Assembly: GCA_050485645.1 (NCBI GenBank)
Contig: JBJHBT010000002.1
Span: 1 to 64,000 of the forward strand
DNA length: 64,000 nucleotides
From: JBJHBP01 sp050485645
GTDB lineage: Bacteria; Pseudomonadota; Gammaproteobacteria; Steroidobacterales; Rariloculaceae
Direction of reading: 5' to 3'
Part shown: piece after piece, positions 1 through 7,150 of the stretch
Layout of the letters: each line of letters opens with the position of its first letter
Position numbering within the stretch: position 1 is the first letter of the stretch
Notes under the pieces: generated by a model
What the model was told of the DNA's origin: nothing
The model's input: only the letters and a program-made list of their open reading frames with translations
Database searches by the model: none
Translations under genes and position numbers: made by a program

Positions 1-167
1 GAAACTCCCGGCAGGCTGCCGAACCGGCCATCTGCAGTTCAAATCGTTAACACCTTGACAAGCCATGAAAGTCGCGCCAAATCTAGCCTTCAGCCAAATG
101 ACCTCGAAATCTGTCGGACACCAGTGATGCCGCAACAAAAATGCCCGCACTGCGTATCATGTTACGC

Positions 168-2084
168 TTACCGAATAGATACGCCATCGACCACTCTGAT
201 CGGTGCGCGCGGAGCGCGCCCTTCCAGCCGCTGTTCCGCGGTGTTACGCTGCTCGGGATCGGATATGTACCGATCTATGAGCGACTGTCCGAGACCCGGA
301 TCGGAACGTCGCAACGCATCCATCGCACCGATGAGCGCATGAACCCGGGCACTGTCGGAACTGAACGCCTCGAGCGATCGCTCGTCGAGCGTGCCTGATC
401 CTGCCGCCACCTGCACCACGGCGCCGAGGGCCGAGTCACGCAACACGCCTGTGGGCTGAATCCGTGTCCACTCCATTGCCTCCCGCAGATTTCGTTGCGC
501 CCACGTCAGAACGATCTGCCGAACTGCCATAGCGCGCAGCTCGTCATCGATGTTCGGGCTGGCGGCCAGCCAGTCTCCGGCTTCGTCCGGTTTCAGCGAT
601 CCCCACGCCGTAGCGACGTTTAAGACCAAGCCGGCGCTCGGCTCCGCCATGTTATCAATGGCGCGTGCGGCAGCGGCCGGTTCGGTTGATGCCGCGCTAC
701 CGAGCACGCGGTCAACAACCATCGCGTAAATCGGCGCACCGCGGACCGGCTCCAGCCACTCAAGCGCGGCATCGAGACCCGACGCCGCGAGGCCTTCAGC
801 CACGCCGGCCATCCAATATCCGTGGAGTTCCTCCGGCAGAGCGTCCAACGTCCGCAGCGCACCAACCCGGTCTCCGGATGCAGCAGCGGACAATTCACCG
901 ATCAGCTCGACAACTCCCGGGCTGACGTGTGAAGAATTTCGCACTATCCACGCCGCTGCACCGTCAGGATCCCTTTCAGCCCAACTCCCAAGAACGCCGA
1001 GCTGGGGAGCAAGGCCGATCAGTTGCTTCCGTACGCGTTGGTCGGGGTGGTTGGCGATCAGATCGACAGCAGCAGAGACTTCGGCCGAGTCGATACCAGA
1101 AGTCGCCGCGAAAAGCAACCCAAGCCGGGTGTCATTGAAGCTCTGGCTTTCTCCTGTAAGGAGCGTTTCCACGGCGAGGTCCAGCGCGTATGGAAAGTCT
1201 TCAATTGCTGCGGCATGCAGCGCACTCTCGACGGCACGGTACGGCGCTGCACGCACCCCAACAATATGCGACAGCGCCTCTTTCGCGTTGAGCTGGCTGT
1301 GGCTGGTTACCATCGTCGTCAATAATCTATCCCGATCAGCGCCAAAAGGCAGCGCGCCCACTAACGCGTAGGCACTCTCCGGCTCGGTGGCAATCAACGC
1401 ATCAATTACGGCTCGCTCGAAATCCGTGCGATTGCCCGACCGTAAGCGCCCCCCCATGATCGCCGCCAGCCGCCCCGGTTCTGCAGAAGCAAGCGTGGCG
1501 AATGCCTCAACGGAGATCACCAAACTGGCGCCTCCGGTACGCTCCAGATAATCGAATACCGCGATGGGATCGAGCGAGGCCCATGTCTCGAAAACTCGTT
1601 CGGCAAAAGCCGTTCGTCGTGATTCTTCTGGGATCGATGAGGCATGATCCAATGCCAAACGAGGGTCGGAAATCGCGGCAACCCCAGCCACACGTTGCAA
1701 CGCAGCAGTCTGGACAGTACGCGGGGTGAGCGAAAGCGCGTAGGCGATTGCGGCAGATACATCTCGTTCCGTCAGCTCGCTGATAGCAATCAGTCGAAGA
1801 GCTTGGCCTCTGTGGTCTGGAAGAGAAGTGGCGACCCGCTCGATGGATTCCCCGGTATGTCCGAGCGCGTCGACTTGTTCCAACGCATTCGCCAGCCATT
1901 CAGACTCGGCCGGTAAGATGATGTTGGCGGGCTGTCGCGCGAAAGCGGGCTCGTCGGACGGACGCACGGCCTGATCGGCGAAATCGACGACAATGTCCCC
2001 ACTGCTCCATATCAAGCAGCCAAATCCGGCCCCGGACAGGATGCCTACGCAAGCTATGGCGGTCGTGTACCGACAGAATCTCAC
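168..2084 (-). CDS. Membrane-anchored alpha-helical repeat protein, unknown function
   Basis: I do not recognise a named family. The product of about 638 residues starts with a short basic stretch and one hydrophobic segment (about residues 8-29), so it is probably exported or anchored in the inner membrane. The rest is Ala/Leu-rich and reads as many degenerate helical repeats of roughly 30-35 residues with recurring 'DP..A..W' and 'EP..A..' elements, a TPR/HEAT-like layout that suggests protein-protein contacts. The GTG at 2084 is preceded by AGAGG at a good distance; the in-frame TTG just before it is less likely. A broken relative of its C-terminal part lies at 4510-4690. The gene faces away from repeat copy A1. 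Confidence 0.7.
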   Translation of the reverse strand: MRFCRYTTAIACVGILSGAGFGCLIWSSGDIVVDFADQAVRPSDEPAFARQPANIILPAESEWLANALEQVDALGHTGESIERVATSLPDHRGQALRLIAISELTERDVSAAIAYALSLTPRTVQTAALQRVAGVAAISDPRLALDHASSIPEESRRTAFAERVFETWASLDPIAVFDYLERTGGASLVISVEAFATLASAEPGRLAAIMGGRLRSGNRTDFERAVIDALIATEPESAYALVGALPFGADRDRLLTTMVTSHSQLNAKEALSHIVGVRAAPYRAVESALHAAAIEDFPYALDLAVETLLTGESQSFNDTRLGLLFAATSGIDSAEVSAAVDLIANHPDQRVRKQLIGLAPQLGVLGSWAERDPDGAAAWIVRNSSHVSPGVVELIGELSAAASGDRVGALRTLDALPEELHGYWMAGVAEGLAASGLDAALEWLEPVRGAPIYAMVVDRVLGSAASTEPAAAARAIDNMAEPSAGLVLNVATAWGSLKPDEAGDWLAASPNIDDELRAMAVRQIVLTWAQRNLREAMEWTRIQPTGVLRDSALGAVVQVAAGSGTLDERSLEAFSSDSARVHALIGAMDALRRSDPGLGQSLIDRYISDPEQRNTAEQRLEGRAPRAPIRVVDGVSIR

Positions 2085-2118
2085 CAACGGAACCTCTGAT
2101 CGGTTCGCTGCATGCTCA

Positions 2119-2512
2119 CTCCATCAGTTGATTTCGCCGTTGAGCTTTTCGCTCATCTCGGAGATGAATCGCGTCTGGATTCCTGTGTGCGGGGTGCAGC
2201 TTGAGGTTCGGCTGAAAATCAAATGACACGGGGCGATGCGTGGGCCTGTCTGGCAGACCATTCGATCCGAAGGCGCCCGGAAGAGGCACACCCTGCCAGA
2301 ACTCAGCACGCGGCACTTCGCTGGATATCACGCCATGCCCCCTGATTTATGGTTACCGCAAGACAACACGCCTTGGTATTCCTTCGCGGTTGGTGGAAGA
2401 CTATGCTTCTCGCGTACTTCTTGCAACCATTTTCATTCCCGCTTAGCGTCTATGTTCTGTGTGCACTATAGATGATCAATACAACCCATTGATAGAAATG
2501 GGAACGAACCAC
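2119..2512 (+). repeat. Repeat A, copy 1 (orphan copy of a binding-protein upstream region)
   Basis: About 390 bp that recur at 10212-10605 and, from the middle onward, at 12279-12515. A 108-bp core (2297-2404) is identical to 10395-10502 and differs at only two positions from 12311-12418, while the flanks carry many more differences. Copies 2 and 3 run straight into a broken and an intact oligopeptide-binding-protein gene; this copy has lost the gene and joins Repeat B instead. Both strands have open frames of 70-80 codons here, but most differences between copies change the protein, so I read the element as non-coding. Confidence 0.85.
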
Positions 2513-2517
2513 AGCCT

Positions 2518-2985
2518 CATTGCATTGGTGACTCTCCACATTTAGTACTACAGATAGAACCTATCCGACAGACTTCCCCTTCTCTTAAAAACGGATCGAA
2601 ACGGATCGCTTATCGCATTTTGGTCAATGCCGTATATACCGAACCCGAAGAACCATAGCCCTTAACTACTGCATGCGTTCACAAAAGCGCCGAATTGCCC
2701 GACAATAGTAAACCACGTAGATCCTGACCGTGCTTCGACATCCATCGAGATGGGTACGTATACGAACGGGCAATTCGAAGGATCGAATTCGGCGAGAAGA
2801 AGTTCCTCATCTATTCCCGGAGAGGGCAGGGCGCCGAAGCTTTCATCCACGAAAGCAGGCGCGAGAATTCGGGCGGACACCGCGTTCCATCCCAACCACG
2901 CATGCTCCTCCGGGTTATTTGACCAACCCTCGGCCCACATGATGAATGCGCCGCTTTGCGGGTCTGCATCCCAGTAAATCGCGCC
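2518..2985 (+). repeat. Repeat B, copy 1
   Basis: A 468-bp block of the same length and about 97% identical by eye to 5760-6227. It contains about 144 bp of non-coding DNA and then the 3' part of a minus-strand secreted-protein gene. It stops abruptly at the GCGCC at 2981-2985, after which the two copies share nothing, so this copy of the gene has lost its start and signal peptide. Confidence 0.9.
2662..2985 (-). pseudogene. 5'-truncated copy of the small secreted protein at 5904-6317
   Basis: The frame matches the C-terminal two thirds of the 137-residue protein encoded at 5904-6317 with a few substitutions, for example Lys to Asn in 'WSNNPEE'. The signal peptide and the first ~30 residues are missing because the duplication ends at 2985, and a stop codon lies in frame soon after the junction. 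An internal ATG at 2940 could in principle give a 92-residue cytoplasmic product, but there is no convincing ribosome binding site for it. Confidence 0.75.
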
Positions 2986-3052
2986 TAACGGTGTGGCTCC
3001 TGCCTAATCCAGGTTTATCCAATGTACGGCTTGCATCTACTCATGGCATGCT

Positions 3053-3379
3053 CTACTCCGGCCACTGGAAGTCCGGCGGAAGGGACACCCCCTCATCTAC
3101 CGTGAACGTTATACGAACGTCACCTTCCACAACACTCCCTTCGCGGATGCCTTCCCTGAGCAACTCTAGAGTTTGCCGCCTGGCGAGCTGCTCATTCAGA
3201 GTCTCCGGTGGCCGCGAAAATGTTTTACGGTTGTAATAATATAACTCTACCTGCTTGATGTCGTCGGGTGGTACCGGAAGACTGGTCGCGGTACTGCTTA
3301 CCCACGCTGAGCTCCGATGCAGTCCATCCGGATCATCGGATAACAGGCTACTGGCAAGCACGTCGGCTATCTTGGGCAT
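3053..3379 (-). CDS. Hypothetical protein, 108 residues
   Basis: No family recognised. I choose the ATG at 3379 because GAAGGAG lies 7 nt upstream; the longer reading frame to 3466 has no such site and would overlap the previous gene. The protein is soluble and acidic, with a Ser/Pro-containing linker followed by a charged segment ('DDIKQVELYYY', 'LELLREGIREG') and a beta-rich end. It lacks a signal peptide. It lies 22 nt after the gene at 3402-3830, so the two are probably co-transcribed. Confidence 0.55.
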   Translation of the reverse strand: MPKIADVLASSLLSDDPDGLHRSSAWVSSTATSLPVPPDDIKQVELYYYNRKTFSRPPETLNEQLARRQTLELLREGIREGSVVEGDVRITFTVDEGVSLPPDFQWPE

Positions 3380-3401
3380 TAGGTTTTCTCCTTCACCTTC
3401 C

Positions 3402-3830
3402 CTATACGTTATCCCTATTACGACAGTCGGCGTCAATTGCAAGAATGTGTGCGTCGAGCAAAGCAAGCTCTTCGTAGATCCGCAATTCCGTACCGGCGGC
3501 CCACTGAAGATTTACCGACTCTCGCAAAAGCAGCTCATCAAGCAACTCGCGCCCAGACACGGGACTCGCCGGCGGCACGCTGCCGTACACGGTTTCAAGC
3601 AGATCTTGTTCATCACCAGGATTCCGGAAACTCTCTTCCAACCTTGGAGAAGTCCCCACTCGAAGGTCCTGAGAAATGCTAGCGAGATAAGTGTCCATCT
3701 CCTGTCCAACCAGAACATTTCCATCGTCACTATTTCGGTCCACAGGCTCGGGCGTCGTCAGCCAGAGGCCACTGGCGATACCGACACACACACCGAACAC
3801 GCTTGCTGCGAGCGACCTGCTGTACTTCAT
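3402..3830 (-). CDS. Hypothetical exported or membrane-anchored protein, 142 residues
   Basis: The ATG at 3830 has GGAGA 8 nt upstream and begins a clear N-terminal hydrophobic segment (residues about 6-25), so the product is secreted or anchored by its N-terminus. The rest is acidic. Its last 40 residues contain 'WAAGTELRIYEELA...DCR', which resembles 'WAQNMESRIYELLAD...HCR' in the 273-residue-class protein at 4854-5651; there the similarity continues past 'CR', whereas here the frame ends eight codons later. It may therefore be a shortened member of the same family. Confidence 0.55.
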   Translation of the reverse strand: MKYSRSLAASVFGVCVGIASGLWLTTPEPVDRNSDDGNVLVGQEMDTYLASISQDLRVGTSPRLEESFRNPGDEQDLLETVYGSVPPASPVSGRELLDELLLRESVNLQWAAGTELRIYEELALLDAHILAIDADCRNRDNV

Positions 3831-3862
3831 GGCCAGAATCTCCTCACTCTTGGTGTTCTGAG

Positions 3863-4111
3863 TCAATAATTCGTTGAACGTCTATTTCTCTTCCATGTCG
3901 AGAGGTTGCGCGTTTGGCAGAAACCGCCGCGATCGAAGTACAGCACCTTCATCTGTATCGCTCGCCGCGAGATGAACACGAACAACTCCCCGCTCAGTGG
4001 ATCCGCTCCGAGTCCGTGGCGCGTCAGCGCATACAGCCCGTTGAACGACTTGCGCATATCAACGGGCTCGCCGTACAGGTGGACGCGAATCTGCCCTTCC
4101 GGAAAGAACAT
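3863..4111 (-). pseudogene. tnpB: IS66-type TnpB (Orf2), C-terminally truncated
   Basis: Begins at the ATG at 4111, which overlaps the tnpA stop by one base (TGATG), the coupling normally seen in IS66 elements. The sequence carries the family hallmarks 'VDMRKSFNGL', 'DPLSGELFVF' and 'KVLYFDRGGFC'. Family members run to about 115 residues; here the homology ends after 'GGFCQ' and about 17 unrelated residues follow, so the gene is broken. Its role in IS66 transposition is not well defined, and without tnpC it cannot work. Confidence 0.8.
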
Positions 4112-4422
4112 CAGCCGCGCACCAGGTGCAGCAGCACGCCGGCGCCCAGATCCAGCTTGAGTTCCAACCGCGTGCCGCCGCCCGACAGCGCGCCCAGATC
4201 GATGAAACCCGGTCGCCTCTCCTCGACTACCGTCGTCGCCGCTCCCGACTCCGGCGACCGTGCCCCGCCGCCCCTCACGATCGAGCGCCACCGATACAGG
4301 CTCGCGCGGCTTACTCCTTCGCGCTCGCAGAAAGCCGATACCGACAAGCCGCTGCGATCCCATCGCTCGATCAGCGCACGTCCGCCTTCCGCGGTCAGTC
4401 GTCGTCTCTTACTGTGCTCCAT
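4111..4422 (-). CDS. tnpA: IS66-type TnpA (Orf1), helix-turn-helix accessory protein
   Basis: A 103-residue protein with an N-terminal helix-turn-helix ('LSVSAFCEREGVSRASLYRW') typical of the small first gene of IS66 elements, which is related to the IS3/IS66 orfA group. It appears full length. It is followed by the overlapping tnpB fragment, and no transposase gene remains, so it is probably only a passenger of the decayed element. Confidence 0.75.
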   Translation of the reverse strand: MEHSKRRRLTAEGGRALIERWDRSGLSVSAFCEREGVSRASLYRWRSIVRGGGARSPESGAATTVVEERRPGFIDLGALSGGGTRLELKLDLGAGVLLHLVRG

Positions 4423-4509
4423 TGCTTGCTCATGGGTGAACTACCTGGAGCGCATTGTCCGGAAGACTAAGCCGCGAGGAAGAACGCCGGCTGGTTACCG
4501 CTTACGCTT

Positions 4510-4690
4510 TCGGCATCTGTCAACGCTCGTTGCCGTTCCGCATCGGAGCTGAACGCATTCAAAACACCACGATCTATCGAGCCGTGTGATGTAATGCCCT
4601 GCGACACCAACGCTCTCAATCGTGATCCCTTACGGCGTCGTCGGATAACGACCGCGCCCATTGCCCGGCGGCACTCCATCTCCCGAGCAT
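4510..4690 (-). pseudogene. Fragment of a paralogue of the 168-2084 repeat protein
   Basis: Reading minus strand in two frames gives 'QWARSLSDDAVRDH' and then, after a frameshift, 'SIDRGVLNAFSSDAERQRAL'. These align with 'EWTRIQPTGVLRDS' and 'TLDERSLEAFSSDSARVHAL' near the C-terminus of the first gene in the window. The downstream end is cut exactly where the IS66 remnant begins, so the insertion probably destroyed this copy. Nothing convincing of its N-terminal part remains up to 4853. Confidence 0.6.
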
Positions 4691-4853
4691 AGCCTAACCG
4701 ACTGATCCATCGCCTAAAGGCGAGGGATTTCCAGATCCTCTATCGGGGACTTCAAACGTAAGGTATTGCTTGAATTGAACAATTTCGACACGAACGCTTT
4801 CTTAACCGGACAGTAGTGACCGGACAGCAGTAATAAACACTATATTCGTTCAG

Positions 4854-5651
4854 CTACGGATCCTGGGAACTTTCCATCGCTCGTCGTCGTTCATCGAAGA
4901 GTGCATCTCGCAGTTCAGTTCTCCACTGACTTAGCCCGGCTTCTGACGCATCCACGTCTTGCGATACCGCTCGAGGCAAGCGGTATTCGCCCTCGTGACT
5001 ATGGAAATAAGCCACCAGCGTCCTGCTCGAATCTCCTGGGGACCACGGTGATGCGAAGTTTCCAAAGGTCGAAAACGAGATCGAGTCGATACGCCATCCT
5101 CCAATAGCGACAAGAGAACTAAAAGGTTCCAAGATCTGGCTGGAATATGCCTCCCCTAACTCCGGCGCCATATCGATATCGAAACCGATCTCTAATCGGC
5201 AAATCGTCGTACGACAATGCAGTTGAACCTGAACCATAGGAATAGGTATGTCCGCAAGAAGCTCGTAAATTCTAGATTCCATATTCTGGGCCCATTGACC
5301 ATCTATGGTCTGTTCGCGAAGCCTCTGTTCAAAGTGATCCAGCATTGACCAACTCTGCATGTCCTCAATCGGCAGGAGAAACGGAGGAGGTGGCGCAGGA
5401 GCATTGCTGGACATTGGGCCATCATCGAAGTGCGGATCAGAAACTGGACGATCCATGGCAGAAGGCTCGTCTTCTACCTGATGGGCAGGACCAAGAAATG
5501 CATCATTAAAAGCTCGCCTATCAGGCACCTGATCAGGTGCCTGATTAGACGCGTGATTAGGCGCATGTTCAAGCCAAAGCCACATGACTCCACTCACTAC
5601 AGCACCGACGAACAAACCACCGACGAACGCCACTTTATACTTGGTACGCAC
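4854..5651 (-). CDS. Single-pass membrane protein, unknown function
   Basis: I choose the GTG at 5651, which has GGAGG 9 nt upstream, instead of the GTG eight codons earlier. The product has a basic N-terminus, one membrane segment (about residues 7-27), a Pro/Asn/Gln-rich linker built from short repeats ('APNHASNQAPDQ'), a Pro run, and a C-terminal domain with 'RIYELLADIP' and 'LHCRTTICRLE'. The two cysteines in 'CRTTIC' could form a disulfide if the domain is periplasmic. The last 60 residues are charged. Last gene of the minus-strand series that begins at 10193, 252 nt after the previous one, a gap taken up mostly by Repeat B copy 2. Confidence 0.6.
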   Translation of the reverse strand: MRTKYKVAFVGGLFVGAVVSGVMWLWLEHAPNHASNQAPDQVPDRRAFNDAFLGPAHQVEDEPSAMDRPVSDPHFDDGPMSSNAPAPPPPFLLPIEDMQSWSMLDHFEQRLREQTIDGQWAQNMESRIYELLADIPIPMVQVQLHCRTTICRLEIGFDIDMAPELGEAYSSQILEPFSSLVAIGGWRIDSISFSTFGNFASPWSPGDSSRTLVAYFHSHEGEYRLPRAVSQDVDASEAGLSQWRTELRDALFDERRRAMESSQDP

Positions 5652-5759
5652 TGCGTAGCACCTCCGAACGAGCACACTCGCAACTCAGACTCGACGAAGT
5701 CGTTAACCGAGCAGACGAATGTCCGACATCAACCTCAGCCTCAGCCTCAGCCTGAGCCC

Positions 5760-6227
5760 CATTGCATTGGTGACTCTCCACATTTAGTACTACAGATAGA
5801 ACCTTTCCGACAGATTTCCCCTTCTCTTAAAAACGGATCGAAACGGATCGCTTATCGCATTTTGGTCAATGCCGTATATACCGAACCCGAAGAACCATAG
5901 CCCTTAACTACTGCATGCGTTCACAAAAGTGCCGAACTGCCCGACAATAGTAAACCACGTAGATCCTGACCGTGCTTCGACATCTATCGAGATGGGTACG
6001 TATACGAACGGGCAATTCGAAGGATCGAATTGGGCGAGAAGAAGTTCCTCATCTACTCCCGGAGAGGGCAGGGCGCCGAAGCTTTCATCCACGAAAGCAG
6101 GCGCGAGAATTCGGGCGGACACCGCGTTCCATCCCAACCACGCATGCTCCTCCGGCTTATTTGACCAACCCTCGGCGAACATGATGAATGTACCGCTTTG
6201 CGGGTCTGCATCCCAGTAAATCGCGCC
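5760..6227 (+). repeat. Repeat B, copy 2
   Basis: The complete-side copy of the 468-bp duplication. It includes the spacer between the genes at 4854 and 5904 and the 3' part of the 5904-6317 gene. Because here the gene continues into an intact signal peptide beyond 6227, this is likely the original and 2518-2985 the derived copy. The non-coding part contains a short direct repeat of AACGGATCG at about 5832-5850. Confidence 0.9.
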
Positions 6228-6317
6228 ATCCCACCCAGCAGCCCCAACTCTCGGCAGCGTGGCTATCGCGATAGCAAGCAGACTTCCACCAGGCACCAGA
6301 CTCTTGCAACTGCTCAT
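5904..6317 (-). CDS. Small secreted protein, unknown function
   Basis: 137 residues with a clear Sec signal peptide ('SLLAIAIATLPRVGAAG', cleavage near residue 27). GGAG sits 8 nt before the ATG. The mature part is aromatic-rich ('AIYWDADPQ', 'HAWLGWNAVSARILAPAF') and ends in 'FVNACSS' with a single Cys apart from one in the middle. No family recognised. It lies 31 nt downstream of the membrane protein at 6349-7146 and continues that operon. A truncated duplicate is at 2662-2985. Confidence 0.65.
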   Translation of the reverse strand: MSSCKSLVPGGSLLAIAIATLPRVGAAGWDGAIYWDADPQSGTFIMFAEGWSNKPEEHAWLGWNAVSARILAPAFVDESFGALPSPGVDEELLLAQFDPSNCPFVYVPISIDVEARSGSTWFTIVGQFGTFVNACSS

Positions 6318-6348
6318 GTCAATTTCTCCTTTCGCAATGCTGCGTTTT

Positions 6349-7146
6349 CTAGTAGTCGACCGAGATGTTCCTTACCAAGAGCTGCCCGCGTCCCTGCATC
6401 CAGACACCAACAGACAGCTGCGCAGCGTTCTCCGGGACATCTACCACTGCCTCTTTGACGATCCAGTCTGTCGATCCACGCACACCATCGTCGCGTGCGT
6501 TTCTTACCACTGGTCCGTCTGGCGTATCGATGCGAATCCACAGTGCGCCCACGCCTTCAATGTGGTCGACATCATGAACCCTGCGTGCCATCAGTTCAGC
6601 TGACAGCCGTATTTGCGTTCCGCGATAGGCCGCGGCATTCAGCTGCGAAAACAATCCGCCGAAACCCGGTTCATCGGCCGTACAGTCAATCCGTATGACT
6701 CCTGGTCCAGATTCCTCCAATGTACGATCTATCTCGGTAGAGCATTGGCTCCTCAATTGCTCCGGCCCTCCGCCCACCATCGGCACCATCTGGCCGGGCG
6801 TCAGCTCCAGGACATGTCGAGAACTCGCCGTTTCCAGAAGGGATAGGTCTTCAGTCGGGTTTTCGACATTGACCGCGTCTCTGTCCGATACGTCGGCCAC
6901 TTGCGATACAGCCTCATGAATCTCAGAAGTCTGGTATGCGGTACTCCCAAGGTCGAAATCCCCACTGCGGCCCGACTCACTTCCGATGGGAATCCACCAC
7001 CAGTTTCGCACAGCCAGAACAATTGCCAAGCCGATAGCCGCGCCTAGTAGCGCCAGCAACATGGACTTCGAGATGCTGCCACTCTCAGTCAACGGGCATA
7101 CACCAGTACGTATCGATTGCAGATTCCGCTCTCTTCCATAGCGCAT
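6349..7146 (-). CDS. Membrane-anchored protein with a periplasmic jelly-roll-like domain
   Basis: Starts 4 nt after the stop of the upstream hydrolase gene if the ATG at 7146 is used. One membrane segment follows (about residues 28-48), then a variable linker, then a C-terminal region with 'YRGTQIRLSAELMARRV', 'GALWIRIDTPDGPVV', 'STDWIVKEAVVDVPENA' and 'LSVGVWMQGRGQLLVRNI'. This strand pattern resembles the carbohydrate-binding-like domain found attached to many bacterial regulators and hydrolases, in which a sugar or other small ligand may be held. Its position after the two hydrolases suggests a surface or envelope role for the operon. The assignment of the domain is by pattern only. Confidence 0.6.
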   Translation of the reverse strand: MRYGRERNLQSIRTGVCPLTESGSISKSMLLALLGAAIGLAIVLAVRNWWWIPIGSESGRSGDFDLGSTAYQTSEIHEAVSQVADVSDRDAVNVENPTEDLSLLETASSRHVLELTPGQMVPMVGGGPEQLRSQCSTEIDRTLEESGPGVIRIDCTADEPGFGGLFSQLNAAAYRGTQIRLSAELMARRVHDVDHIEGVGALWIRIDTPDGPVVRNARDDGVRGSTDWIVKEAVVDVPENAAQLSVGVWMQGRGQLLVRNISVDY

Positions 7147-7150
7147 CAGA

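Larger units (their letters stand above)
3863..4507 (-). mobile_element. IS66-family insertion sequence remnant
   Basis: Contains the first two IS66-type genes (tnpA-like and tnpB-like) in the usual order and overlap, but the third and largest gene, tnpC, which encodes the transposase, is absent and tnpB is cut short. The 4501-4507 stretch reads GCGTAAG on the minus strand, followed by GGTAACCAGCCGG, which is similar to IS66 left ends, so I place the outer boundary there. The other end is lost. The element abuts a decayed paralogue of the 168-2084 gene. Confidence 0.75.

Noticed and set aside
1..167. Possible gene or terminator at the left edge
   Set aside because: Only a short GGCAG/CTGCC hairpin without a T-run; no supported frame.
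2116..2331. Minus-strand 71-74-codon frame in Repeat A (also 10205-10429)
   Set aside because: GTG start without a site and about 12 amino-acid changes for about 20 base changes, so no sign of protein-level constraint; truncated in copy 3.
2236..2475. Plus-strand 79-codon frame inside Repeat A, also open at 10334-10573
   Set aside because: Same length in two copies, but most nucleotide differences outside the invariant core change the protein, and there is no good ribosome binding site.
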